Part shown: positions 7,085 through 14,964 of the stretch, in pieces | Layout of the letters: each line of letters begins with the position of its first letter | Numbering within the stretch: position 1 is the stretch's first letter | Source of the DNA: an uncultured Christensenella sp. | Lineage (GTDB): Bacteria > Bacillota > Clostridia > Christensenellales > UBA3700 | Reading direction: 5' to 3' | NCBI GenBank assembly: GCA_910578245.1 | Contig: CAJTPC010000023.1 | Coordinates: 1-20,308 of the forward strand | Length of the DNA: 20,308 nt | Notes under the pieces: generated by a model | Database searches by the model: none | Told to the model about the DNA's origin: nothing | Seen by the model: the letters and a program-made list of their open reading frames with translations, nothing else | Position numbers and translations under genes: made by a program

Positions 7085-8377
7085 TCAATCTAAACGCGTC
7101 AGTTCGTCAATTAGTTTTACAAAACTCTCTCCGCCTTGAGATACTTTTATTGCGCTCTTCAACTCTTCTTCTAACCTAGGCACAGTATAGCCGTCTAAGA
7201 ACGTATCGGTAAACTCGCGTAGCATTGTAGACGGTATAATTGTATACTTTGGCATATCCTTGACTTGTTTGATTATATCAGTCGGCGTGATAAGTCCCGA
7301 TACGGTAATCGTCCTGCCGAAGAAGTCATTGTATATATCGCAAATACGCACGGTAACGTTGGGATACTTATCCTTTAACCTAGACACACATTGAGCTAAA
7401 ATGCCTTTGAACGACTGACCTGTGATTACGGCAATTTCAAGTAATTTGTCGCTTCCATTAACTTGCGATAACGCTTCGTCAAAGGAATTTACAAACTCCG
7501 CGCATAGCCCTACTCCGTTTTCAATCTGACAAAAATCTCCATACTCTACATAACTTGGCAAATGCCTTTCGGCTTTGATATAAAATTCATCGCTACACCA
7601 GCAGAAATTCCCTCCTGCTTCTGCATTGAACTTCTCCACCATATCAATAATTTGACCCGAAGAATCCTTATCGAACGTCTTCACTGGATACAACTCCTGT
7701 CTATGACAAGTCAAGCCTACCGGTATGATAGCAACCGTCTGCACCATGGGCGACAATTTGTATAACTCGTCTAGCGTCTGCCTAAGAATATCACCGTCGT
7801 TAAAGTCTTTGCAAAGCACTATTTGCGTATGCATTAGTATACCGCGCCGCGCTAAATACGTCATCTTCTCAAAGACCTTTGCCGATTCCGGATTGGCTAC
7901 TAATTTTGTCTTGACGTCCTTGTCGTATGCGTGGACTGAAATATATAGCGGCGATAGATGCAGCTTTACAATTCTGTCCAGTTCCTTTTGTCCTATATTG
8001 CTCAAAGTGACGTAGTTACCGCTGACAAAACTCAAGCGATAGTCATCGTCCTTGACGTAGAGAGTTTCTCTCATACCCTTGGGAAGTTGGTCAACAAAGC
8101 AAAACGCGCATTTGTTTTTGCAACGCATAGGCTCAAGTTCTACGCTTTCGTCAAGCGTAAGTCCAAGAGTTTCGCTCTCATCCTTTTCAATCTCGATATC
8201 GACTGTTTCTCCCTGCTTTGCCTTGATATTGAGAGTAAAAAATTCTTGGGAGTCGTAATAGACGTAATCAAGTATATCTACGATTTTCTCGCCGTTGAAA
8301 CCTATAAGCTCATCGCCTACCTCAAGTCCCAACTCTTCTCCTATACTTCCCTTGTCTATCGCAGTAATCTTCGCCAT
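7085..8377 (-). CDS. DUF512 family radical-SAM-like protein with N-terminal PDZ domain
   Basis: 430 residues. The N-terminus (about 1-60) is PDZ-like (GSIGEELGLEVGDELIGFNG). C86-x3-C90-x2-C93 (CKNKCAFC) is the radical-SAM type [4Fe-4S] motif, followed by a TIM-barrel-like part (YISVHAYD, MHTQIVLCKDFNDG, PVGLTCHR). A DUF512 C-terminal domain starts at about residue 230. The family is widespread in Clostridia beside der; its reaction is unknown. The start is supported by AGAGGG and by the promoter 50 bp upstream. The 35-bp gap to der suggests joint transcription, hinting at a role around translation or ribosome assembly, but this is inference from context only. Confidence 0.93.
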   Translation of the reverse strand: MAKITAIDKGSIGEELGLEVGDELIGFNGEKIVDILDYVYYDSQEFFTLNIKAKQGETVDIEIEKDESETLGLTLDESVELEPMRCKNKCAFCFVDQLPKGMRETLYVKDDDYRLSFVSGNYVTLSNIGQKELDRIVKLHLSPLYISVHAYDKDVKTKLVANPESAKVFEKMTYLARRGILMHTQIVLCKDFNDGDILRQTLDELYKLSPMVQTVAIIPVGLTCHRQELYPVKTFDKDSSGQIIDMVEKFNAEAGGNFCWCSDEFYIKAERHLPSYVEYGDFCQIENGVGLCAEFVNSFDEALSQVNGSDKLLEIAVITGQSFKGILAQCVSRLKDKYPNVTVRICDIYNDFFGRTITVSGLITPTDIIKQVKDMPKYTIIPSTMLREFTDTFLDGYTVPRLEEELKSAIKVSQGGESFVKLIDELTRLD

Positions 8378-8426
8378 TGTCCCTCTCTATGTCAAAATAA
8401 TGCATTCAAAATATCCAGACTGTAAT

Positions 8427-8455
8427 ATTATAATATAAATGAAATATATTGTAAA
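8427..8455 (-). promoter_or_regulatory. Promoter of the DUF512-der unit
   Basis: Minus strand -35 TTTACA (8450-8455), 17-bp spacer, perfect -10 TATAAT (8427-8432). The -10 lies in the self-complementary ATTATAAT, so a plus-strand TATAAT at 8429-8434 could serve the divergent membrane-protein gene (weak -35 TTCAAA at 8405-8410, 18-bp spacer). The two promoters would then exclude each other. Confidence 0.72.
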
Positions 8456-8494
8456 GCATTTAATATAAATATCAACTTTGCGCATAACAAGACT

Positions 8495-9007
8495 ATGATA
8501 TTCGAGTTGATCTTGGCTGGAATTTTTATATTGATAATAGGTATTTGCAACCTGAAAAAATTCCGACTCTACGCGCTTTTAGCTGCGCTGACGTGTACTG
8601 TTTTGTCCATAGAATTGCTAACTGATATAAATGGACTGACGCTTGGTTTTTTGACTGCGCTTACGCTCTTTAGTTTGCCGTCTATAGGCGTAAAATTTTA
8701 CGATATCGCGTGGTGCTTAGCGATTTCCTTGCCCTGCATATTTTGGCTGAGTACACAAGAATTTGTAGACGGATTTACCTACTCGCTTACTCTAGTGGCT
8801 TTGGGAGTAGCTTTTGCATGCAGATTGCTTTTTGACAAACAAAAAAGACAAGCGCTGTGCGCGCTCGTCCTCTTGACAAGTTTTGTCATATGCTATCTGT
8901 CAAATATATACTTTGAAGTAACGGATATATTGCTTCCCTTTGTAGTGGCAATAATCTTTACTCAAAACTATACGCGCTCAATAGACTTGATGACGATAGA
9001 CTCATAA
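8495..9007 (+). CDS. Orphan polytopic membrane protein, unknown function
   Basis: 170 residues with about six or seven hydrophobic segments (near 3-19, 25-42, 48-64, 70-86, 93-112, 118-136, 142-156) and a short basic loop DKQKRQ at 114-119. I do not recognise a family; it shows no catalytic or transport motif. It is the only long frame in 8400-8967 on either strand, its composition fits the neighbours, and a plus-strand -10 element lies upstream, so I consider it real. The ribosome binding site is poor (no clear AGGAG before 8495). A later start is possible, but the first ATG gives a complete first membrane helix. Its last 40 bp overlap the 3' end of the convergent cyclophilin gene, with no terminator between them. 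Confidence 0.62.
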   Translation: MIFELILAGIFILIIGICNLKKFRLYALLAALTCTVLSIELLTDINGLTLGFLTALTLFSLPSIGVKFYDIAWCLAISLPCIFWLSTQEFVDGFTYSLTLVALGVAFACRLLFDKQKRQALCALVLLTSFVICYLSNIYFEVTDILLPFVVAIIFTQNYTRSIDLMTIDS

Positions 9008-9462
9008 GGTACGTCATTGTAAAAACCTACGCTGACCGTCTTAACGTTGGAAATATCTATCGCAACTTTAATACTCTCTTCATCGCACAAACAACCGAAG
9101 CCCGCATACTGACCGTCCAAAAATCCGCAGTCGGCTACGCAAATAAAGAATTGTGAAGAAGCGCTGTCGGGAACGTTGGTTCTCGCCATAGAGAGCACGC
9201 CGACTTTGTGAGATATAGGATTGTTAATTCCGTTGGCTTTGAACTCGCCTTTAATAGACTTGGTGTTCTTAGGCGAAAGCGATGCGTCCATTCCACCGCC
9301 TTGAATCATAAATCCCGGAATTACTCTGTGAAATATAAGTCCGTTGTAGAAATTGCTGTCAACAAGTTTGAGAAAATTCTCGACGGTAATCGGAGCCGAT
9401 TGCTCGTCAAGTTGAGCCGTCATTGACCTGCCGTCAATAAGATTGATTTTTATTTTTGTCAT
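8968..9462 (-). CDS. Cyclophilin-type peptidyl-prolyl cis-trans isomerase
   Basis: 164 residues with the cyclophilin signature FHRVIPGFMIQGGG (44-57), the SQFFI strand and GQYAGFG in place of the GKHVVFG loop of larger relatives. R46, F51 and Q54 of the active site are present. There is no signal peptide or lipobox, so it should be cytosolic, catalysing X-Pro isomerisation during folding. AAGGAG precedes the ATG. It is the last gene of the minus-strand operon beginning with rnj, 39 bp after the Dabb gene, and its 3' end overlaps the convergent membrane-protein gene. Confidence 0.93.
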   Translation of the reverse strand: MTKIKINLIDGRSMTAQLDEQSAPITVENFLKLVDSNFYNGLIFHRVIPGFMIQGGGMDASLSPKNTKSIKGEFKANGINNPISHKVGVLSMARTNVPDSASSQFFICVADCGFLDGQYAGFGCLCDEESIKVAIDISNVKTVSVGFYNDVPYESIVIKSIERV

Positions 9463-9501
9463 AATATACTCCTTCTATCGATTTTTATCAATATCGCTTA
9501 A

Positions 9502-9789
9502 TTATAAAATACAGTCTACCGAATGAGATTTCTCCACAACGCTCTTTACGTACGCCATAACCGGCAAATGTACTTCATGAGTTCTGTATACTTCCATATC
9601 TTCCATGCTGTCAAATTGACAAATAAGTACTACGTCAAAACTGCGGTCGGATCTCAATACGTCCACGCCTGCTTGTATATCTTTCAACACATCAATTTTG
9701 CCTTTCATAGACAAAAACTTTTGTTGTAGAGCTATTGCATTCTGCTCTGTCGGGTCTTTTAGTTTGTACATAACGATATGCTTTACCAT
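9502..9789 (-). CDS. Dabb (stress-responsive A/B barrel) domain protein
   Basis: 95 residues, a complete single Dabb domain: MVKHIVMYKLKD at the N-terminus, the central strand FDVVLICQFDSMEDMEVY, the H(L)P segment and the closing VEKSHSVDCIL. The family forms small dimeric ferredoxin-like barrels. Some members are enzymes (for example polyketide cyclases), but most bacterial ones have no assigned function, and none can be given here. AAGGAG precedes the ATG. It starts 10 bp after the glycosyltransferase-like gene, so it is translated from the same transcript. Confidence 0.9.
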   Translation of the reverse strand: MVKHIVMYKLKDPTEQNAIALQQKFLSMKGKIDVLKDIQAGVDVLRSDRSFDVVLICQFDSMEDMEVYRTHEVHLPVMAYVKSVVEKSHSVDCIL

Positions 9790-9799
9790 ACTTATCTCC

Positions 9800-11092
9800 T
9801 TATTTTGAACCGAACCAACGGCGTTTTTTCTTTACAATATTAGCGTTTGCATTTGCAGGATCCGATACGGCATTGGGAACTACTTGATTATTGTTCGCGT
9901 CTTTTACAAGCTCTTCTTCGACAACTTCCTTTATCACTAAGCACTCTTGCGGATCTTCTCCTTTATCTATAGCTTTTATACAAGCCAGCACTTGCTCAGC
10001 CCCATTGCCCTTAAACTGCTTATCGCAATGCCATTTCCATTCTTTCCTATCTTTTTTGTATTTCTCCAACGCTATTGTCAAACGCTCTTTATTGATAGCC
10101 GAATAGGCGTAACCGCCTGCTACCAAAAACTTACTGTTCTTGGTTTCTACGTTGTTGGCGCTGTCGATAAGAAGCAAAGGAATCTTGCGCATTAAAACCT
10201 CATAGGTTATTGCCGACGTGGGAGCGGAAATAACGCAATCCGAGATGTAATAAGCCCGCTCCATTTCATTTCCGCTCTTGACAAAATATACGTTGTTGGA
10301 AACGTACATTCCATCCTTTTTGCCAAGTTTTTTGAATTTCTTTTCTATTGAAGAATTACCGCCGTCGATTACTATAAAGTTGTAATCTTTGTTTTCGCTC
10401 ACGCTCTCTAGAGCCGAATAGAGATACTTAGACCCATACCTTCCCCCAACCATTGTTATGATAGGCAACTCGTTGCGGATATTGAATTGCTTTCTTACGT
10501 CCTCTTTAGAGCGCTTCATTTGCAAAGGCTGCTTCAACGGCATTGATACGACGTATATAATATTCTCATCGATACCCTTGTCGATTAAAGCCTTTTTACA
10601 CTTTTGCGTAATGACGAAATAGCCGTCTACGTCGTGACTGATAAAATTGTTTTGCAGAGCGTAATCGGTGATCAATGCAAAAATCTTGCCTTTCAAATTA
10701 TACTTTTCTCTCGCTACTACTGCCTTGTGTACTGCGTACGGCGTGGCGCATATAACGTAATCGGCATCGAATCTCATTGATATATTGTCAAACTTGCGCC
10801 ACCTTTGAAAAGTTTCGGAATTTGCCTTATAAGGCGCGTCGTTGCCCTCGCTGTCCTTTTTGCGAGTGACTTCTGCAGTAGGTAAATTTATTACGATATT
10901 GTTGAACGTAGGCATATATCTATAAGTAAACTTATACATACCGTTGTATAAACTTATCAACTTAAAGTTGTCGTACTGCTTATCGAATACGGAAACAACG
11001 TCAAAGCCATTATCGTTCTCAAAGATTTCTTTTAGAGCTAAAGCCGACGTATCGTATAATTGAGAATAAACAATTAAAACAGTCTTTTTCAT
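9800..11092 (-). CDS. Divergent MGDG synthase/UgtP-like GT-B glycosyltransferase
   Basis: 430 residues. The middle segment TDYALQNNF..HDVDGYFV (142-160), followed by KKALIDKGIDENIIYVVSMP (166-185), aligns with the VTDF...VDxYFV...GIxxxKIxVTGIP region of monogalactosyl- and processive glucosyl-diacylglycerol synthases. The C-terminal half has the expected order MVGGRYGSKY (214-223) and SDCVISAPTSAITYEVL (284-300). Three glycine-rich landmarks are altered: the N-terminal GGGH is YSQLYD, the C-domain GGxGxG is GGRYGS, and the donor-site PGG is APTS. E298 is kept. The tail ends in a basic patch KKKRR (421-425), perhaps for membrane contact. A lipid or envelope glycosyltransferase is likely, but donor and acceptor cannot be read and activity is not certain. 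It lies 9 bp after trhP and 10 bp before the Dabb gene, with an AAAGGGG ribosome binding site. Confidence 0.7.
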   Translation of the reverse strand: MKKTVLIVYSQLYDTSALALKEIFENDNGFDVVSVFDKQYDNFKLISLYNGMYKFTYRYMPTFNNIVINLPTAEVTRKKDSEGNDAPYKANSETFQRWRKFDNISMRFDADYVICATPYAVHKAVVAREKYNLKGKIFALITDYALQNNFISHDVDGYFVITQKCKKALIDKGIDENIIYVVSMPLKQPLQMKRSKEDVRKQFNIRNELPIITMVGGRYGSKYLYSALESVSENKDYNFIVIDGGNSSIEKKFKKLGKKDGMYVSNNVYFVKSGNEMERAYYISDCVISAPTSAITYEVLMRKIPLLLIDSANNVETKNSKFLVAGGYAYSAINKERLTIALEKYKKDRKEWKWHCDKQFKGNGAEQVLACIKAIDKGEDPQECLVIKEVVEEELVKDANNNQVVPNAVSDPANANANIVKKKRRWFGSK

Positions 11093-11101
11093 TTCCCCTT
11101 T

Positions 11102-12322
11102 CTATACCCTCTTCCTCAAAATATCTAACTCAGCAAGCCTCTTGTCAGTAGGTATAAATACCCTTTGCTGAACTATCTTTGCGTCCTCTATTTCTATCAT
11201 ATCACTATCGTACATTTTGTCAATACGTAAAATGTCATTCCAATACTCATTGGGCGATAAAATTTCCAATTCATCGCCTTTTTTGAACCTATTACGCATT
11301 TCCACTTCAAGCATACGTCTATCTTCGTGATAACCTACTACTTGCGCAACGAACTCGTATTCGCAATTTGGTTGGGACGTTTCCAGACACACATTGTCAT
11401 TGCTACCGAAATAAAATCCACTCGTGTAATCTCTATGCGAATTTTTGTATAATTCATCGCAAAGATATGAGGGCAATTTAGCGCTTACGCCTTGCTTATA
11501 ATACAAGTCTATTGCCTTGCGATAGGCGTTGATTACGCTTGCAACGTAATAAGGCGACTTCATTCTTCCTTCCACCTTAAACGAATATACTCCGCTTTCG
11601 GCAAGTTCACCTACATGCTCAAGCATATTGAGGTCTTTTGAATTGAGAAGATACGTCCCCCTCTCCTCTTGACCTATCGTGATAGGACTGCCCCCGCGCT
11701 TTGTTTCTACGATTGAGTATTCCCATCTGCACGCCTGCACACAGTCTCCCTTATTAGCCGACCTACCGGTCAAAGCGTTGGAGAGCAAGCATCTTCCCGA
11801 ATAAGCTATACACATTGCTCCGTGCACAAAAGCTTCTATCTCAACGTCGCTTGGCAAAAAAGCTCTTATTTCTTTTATATCCTCAAGAGAAGTTTCTCTT
11901 GCAAGCACTATTCTTTTTACGCCTTGGTCTGCCCAAAATTTTGCGGAATACTTGTTGGTGGTATTCGCCTGTGTGGAGAGATGTATCTCAAGTTGAGGCG
12001 CAACTTCCCTGCATAGAGCAAGTACTCCTGCGTCACTGATAATTACAGCGTCTACTCCCGCCTTTTCTAAATCGATAAAATACTCTTTTAAGCCGTTGAA
12101 GTCCTTGTTGTAGGCGAACACGTTGACGGCAACGTATATCTTTTTGCCCCTAGCATGAGTATACTCTACTGCTTCTTTGACTCCGTCGCCGTCAAAATTT
12201 TTGGCATTTGCGCGCAAGCTGAATTTGCTTCCGCCTATATATACTGCGTCTGCGCCGAAGTGCAATGCCGTCTTAAGTTTACTCATATCGCCCGCAGGCG
12301 CCAAAAGTTCGACTTTATTCAT
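11102..12322 (-). CDS. trhP: U32-family tRNA U34 hydroxylation protein TrhP (YrrO/YegQ-like)
   Basis: 406 residues from ATG 12322, chosen because GAGG-AAAAAGTA-ATG is a good ribosome site and U32 proteins begin with a short lead into ELLAPAG. An in-frame ATG at 12346 lacks a good site. The U32 signature EAFVHGAMCIAYSGRCLLS (163-181) contains C171 and C178; with C194 and C198 (DCVQAC) it gives the conserved four-cysteine set thought to bind an Fe-S cluster. The later SFKVEGRMKSPYY is also typical. Although annotated as peptidases, TrhP proteins are required for prephenate-dependent conversion of tRNA U34 to 5-hydroxyuridine. The adjacent upstream trmR gene, as in the B. subtilis yrrMNO cluster, supports the TrhP assignment over a collagenase role. 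Confidence 0.88.
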   Translation of the reverse strand: MNKVELLAPAGDMSKLKTALHFGADAVYIGGSKFSLRANAKNFDGDGVKEAVEYTHARGKKIYVAVNVFAYNKDFNGLKEYFIDLEKAGVDAVIISDAGVLALCREVAPQLEIHLSTQANTTNKYSAKFWADQGVKRIVLARETSLEDIKEIRAFLPSDVEIEAFVHGAMCIAYSGRCLLSNALTGRSANKGDCVQACRWEYSIVETKRGGSPITIGQEERGTYLLNSKDLNMLEHVGELAESGVYSFKVEGRMKSPYYVASVINAYRKAIDLYYKQGVSAKLPSYLCDELYKNSHRDYTSGFYFGSNDNVCLETSQPNCEYEFVAQVVGYHEDRRMLEVEMRNRFKKGDELEILSPNEYWNDILRIDKMYDSDMIEIEDAKIVQQRVFIPTDKRLAELDILRKRV

Positions 12323-12347
12323 TACTTTTTCCTCACGTATCCCCATC

Positions 12348-12959
12348 TTATCTCTTATTTCTTATTTTTTTTATGACCGCTATTCCGTTGCCCTCTTCAA
12401 ATAGTTGCAATTCAAGTTCTTCGTTGTCCTCTACGCTCGCCAAAAACTCGCGCATATTCCTAACTATCGTTCTATGTTTATGAGGCGGATAGTCATCGCC
12501 TTTGACAAGTCCCAAATACAACACGTCGTCGCATAAAATTATACCGTCTTTAGCAATATTGGGCAGTAACAACTCCAACTGTCGTCTATATGCAGACTTT
12601 GAGCCGTCTATAAATACGAAGTCATAAGTTTTTCCCGCTATTACGCTCGGCAAAAGCTCATCGCTATCTCCGCAGTAAACCTTTATTCTACTCTCTACGC
12701 CAAGACTTCTCCACAGCTGAGTTGCTCTCTCAATTCTGCTTTCGTCTTTTTCTATCGTGTCGATAACGCAATCCGATGTCAACGCCATTATGCTTGACGA
12801 ATAGCCAATAGCCGTACCTATCTCCAATACGCTCTTAGGACTATACTTCTCAAAAATATCTTTGAGTACAACTTCACACTCATCGGAGAGTATCATTACG
12901 TACTGTTCTCTCGCCAAGTCATGAACAGACTTGAGTAAGCATGACTGCTCTGCCGTCAT
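12348..12959 (-). CDS. trmR: tRNA 5-hydroxyuridine methyltransferase TrmR (YrrM family)
   Basis: 203 residues, class I SAM-dependent O-methyltransferase. The SAM motif is EIGTAIGYSS (46-55). FIDGSKSAY (116-124) and CDDVLYLG (143-150) carry the acidic metal/active-site positions of the cation-dependent O-methyltransferase fold. The HRTIVRNMREFL stretch near the C-terminus matches YrrM/TrmR better than caffeoyl-CoA methyltransferases. TrmR methylates 5-hydroxyuridine at tRNA position 34 to 5-methoxyuridine, widening wobble pairing. Its start overlaps the stop of rnj as ATGA (12956-12959), which implies translational coupling, and trhP, the enzyme for the preceding step, follows directly. Confidence 0.88.
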   Translation of the reverse strand: MTAEQSCLLKSVHDLAREQYVMILSDECEVVLKDIFEKYSPKSVLEIGTAIGYSSSIMALTSDCVIDTIEKDESRIERATQLWRSLGVESRIKVYCGDSDELLPSVIAGKTYDFVFIDGSKSAYRRQLELLLPNIAKDGIILCDDVLYLGLVKGDDYPPHKHRTIVRNMREFLASVEDNEELELQLFEEGNGIAVIKKIRNKR

Positions 12960-14653
12960 ACCTCGTCAACCTCGACAGAATCGGTCTTCTCTATCTTACT
13001 ATGCTCTATCAAAAGCGGTAGAACCATAGGACGCTGTTTGAGCTTATTGAGTATCATTCTCTCTAATTTGCGTCTAACGTTGTTTTTAAGTCCGCCTCTG
13101 CTCTTTTCGTCCTTATAGCTTGACGTAGCGAATACTTCTTCAATAACGGCTTTCATTTTCTCTAAAAACTCTTCCTCAAAGGTCACTCCTCTAGAGAGAA
13201 TATCTATTGCTGTCAAAGCCCTGTTTTCCACGTCAATATCCAAAAGAGCAATCAGTACGCCGTCGCTTGAAAGCTGTTTGCGCTCGCGAAGCACCATGCT
13301 GTCAACGTTGCTATCGCCGTCGACATAAACTTCGCCTGCTTCTACGCTGTCGATAAATCCTATTGACTTTTTCTTGATAGCGATACGGTTGCCCGTATCC
13401 ACCAAGCGTATATTTTCCTTGGGTATACCCAAAGAAAGCGCCAACTCTTCATGCTTTTTAAGATGACGGTATTCGCCGTGCACGGGAATAAAATATTTCG
13501 GCTTTACTAAGCTCAGCATAAGTTTAAGTTCGTCTTGACAAGCGTGACCGGATACGTGAAGCTGTTCCAGCGATCCGTAAAGCACCTTTGCTCCCCTGCG
13601 GTACAAATTGTTGATTAGCGTATATACCGCCTTTTCATTACCGGGAATTGGTTGTGAAGAAATAGCCACAACGTCGTTATCTCCTATTACGACTGACCTA
13701 TCCTCGCCGTTTGCCATACGCGTGAGCGCGCTCATTGGCTCGCCCTGAGATCCCGTAGATATTATACACAGTTTATTAGGTTCAAAATCCTTAATATCTT
13801 CGATATCTATGACTGTATTGTCCATATATTCCAACATGCCAAGTTCCTTTGCTATCTCGGAAATCTTGACCATCGACCTTCCGTCAAAAGCAACTTTTCT
13901 GCCCACCTTTTCGCACATTCTTATAATTTGCTGTACTCTGTTGACGTTGCTGGCAAAAGTAGCTATGATAATTCTCTTGTCGGAATGCATTTCTATAATT
14001 CTCTGCAAGGTTACTCCCACTTCTTGCTCTGAGATAGTCGTACCTTTTTTCTCCACGTTGGTAGACTCGCCAAGCATTAGCGTAACGCCTTTGTTGCCTA
14101 TTGATGCAATACGGCCCAGATCTATACTCTCCCCGTCTACGGGAGTGTAGTCTATCTTGTAGTCGCCCGTATGGAAAAGAGTCCCCGACGGATAACTTAT
14201 CGACAGCGCAAACGCTCCGAGTATCGAGTGCGTAACACTGACGAATTCTACACTGAAGACGCCAAGTCGCTTTACATCGCCGTTCTTGACGACATGCATC
14301 TTTGGCATATCCATTTTCTTTTCCGTCAGTTTGTTTCTTATAAGCGCTATTGCTAGCGACGAACCGTAAATAGGTATATTACCGCATTCTGCCAGAAGAT
14401 ATGGAATACCGCCTATATGGTCTTCATGTCCGTGCGTGATAAATATGCCCTTGACTTTATCTAAATTTGTCTTGACGTACGTAAAATCGGGAATAATCAA
14501 ATCGATACCCGGCGTGTCGTCTACAGAAGGAAACGTAGATCCGCAATCCACGATGATTATATCGTCACCGTATTTGATTGCCGTCATATTTTTTCCTATC
14601 TCGCCCACTCCGCCCAAAAATGCGACTTCAAGCTGTTTTGGTTGTTTTGCCAC
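12956..14653 (-). CDS. rnj: Ribonuclease J
   Basis: 565 residues, the normal length. The metallo-beta-lactamase core has HGHEDH (74-79), H142, and HTGD (161-164); the beta-CASP part follows, with HVSGHA and PVHGEYRH further on, and the usual RNase J C-terminal domain closes the protein. The commonly seen SDSTN loop reads GESTN (195-199), a conservative Asp-to-Glu change. RNase J is a Zn-dependent 5'-3' exonuclease and endonuclease that degrades mRNA and matures rRNA. The start is GTG at 14653, with AAAGGAG 5 bp upstream. It heads a six-gene unit with promoter at 14786-14814 and overlaps trmR by 4 bp. Confidence 0.96.
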   Translation of the reverse strand: MAKQPKQLEVAFLGGVGEIGKNMTAIKYGDDIIIVDCGSTFPSVDDTPGIDLIIPDFTYVKTNLDKVKGIFITHGHEDHIGGIPYLLAECGNIPIYGSSLAIALIRNKLTEKKMDMPKMHVVKNGDVKRLGVFSVEFVSVTHSILGAFALSISYPSGTLFHTGDYKIDYTPVDGESIDLGRIASIGNKGVTLMLGESTNVEKKGTTISEQEVGVTLQRIIEMHSDKRIIIATFASNVNRVQQIIRMCEKVGRKVAFDGRSMVKISEIAKELGMLEYMDNTVIDIEDIKDFEPNKLCIISTGSQGEPMSALTRMANGEDRSVVIGDNDVVAISSQPIPGNEKAVYTLINNLYRRGAKVLYGSLEQLHVSGHACQDELKLMLSLVKPKYFIPVHGEYRHLKKHEELALSLGIPKENIRLVDTGNRIAIKKKSIGFIDSVEAGEVYVDGDSNVDSMVLRERKQLSSDGVLIALLDIDVENRALTAIDILSRGVTFEEEFLEKMKAVIEEVFATSSYKDEKSRGGLKNNVRRKLERMILNKLKQRPMVLPLLIEHSKIEKTDSVEVDEV

Positions 14654-14778
14654 AACTACTCCTTTACTAAATTAATTTTTAATTAAAACTTACCTATTTA
14701 GCCATTCCTATCTAACTCAATCGCTTGAGAACGCGTAAAATTTATCATATGGGAATTAACAAAAGATAAAAGGTAATT
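14654..14778 (-). promoter_or_regulatory. About 125-nt leader of the rnj operon
   Basis: This is the region between the predicted start point and the GTG of rnj. It contains a small hairpin CTCAA-GCGA-TTGAG (14716-14729) with a GNRA tetraloop, then a minimal frame ATG GCT AAA TAG encoding M-A-K, the same first three residues as RNase J. It ends in an AT-rich stretch before AAAGGAG. No known riboswitch core is recognisable. RNase J or RNase E mRNAs are often autoregulated through their leaders in other bacteria, so a control role is possible but unproven. Confidence 0.4.
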
Positions 14779-14785
14779 CGACTAT

Positions 14786-14814
14786 ATTATATAATAAAAT
14801 TAAGAAGTTGACAA
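14786..14814 (-). promoter_or_regulatory. Promoter of the rnj-trmR-trhP operon
   Basis: Minus strand -35 TTGTCA (14809-14814), 17-bp spacer, perfect -10 TATAAT (14786-14791). It sits between the terminator of the preceding nucleotidyltransferase gene and rnj, and no other convincing promoter was seen within the six-gene unit. Confidence 0.75.
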
Positions 14815-14903
14815 GAAAATTACACTCGCATTTTAAGATTATGACGCATTTTTTGTATAATAAAATAAAATCTTATCAAAATTACGATTTGATTTTGCTA
14901 ACA

Positions 14904-14931
14904 AAAAACAGGAGCAGACGCTCCCGTTTTT
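14904..14931 (-). terminator. Intrinsic terminator behind the nucleotidyltransferase gene
   Basis: On the minus strand a 12-bp stem with core ACGGGAGC/GCTCCTGT (one G-U pair) closes a 4-nt loop, and TTTTTTG follows. The G-U pair would be an A-C mismatch if read from the plus strand, which supports minus-strand use. It begins about 34 bp after the stop codon at 14965. Confidence 0.87.
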
Positions 14932-14964
14932 ATCCGAACAATTACAACTCATATCAAAACGCTT

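Noticed and set aside
9519..9539. Match of GTGGAGAAATCTCA in the Dabb gene to the dispersed repeat at 1844
   Set aside because: The encoded VVEKSH fits the Dabb family's normal C-terminal pattern, so the 14-bp match is probably chance.
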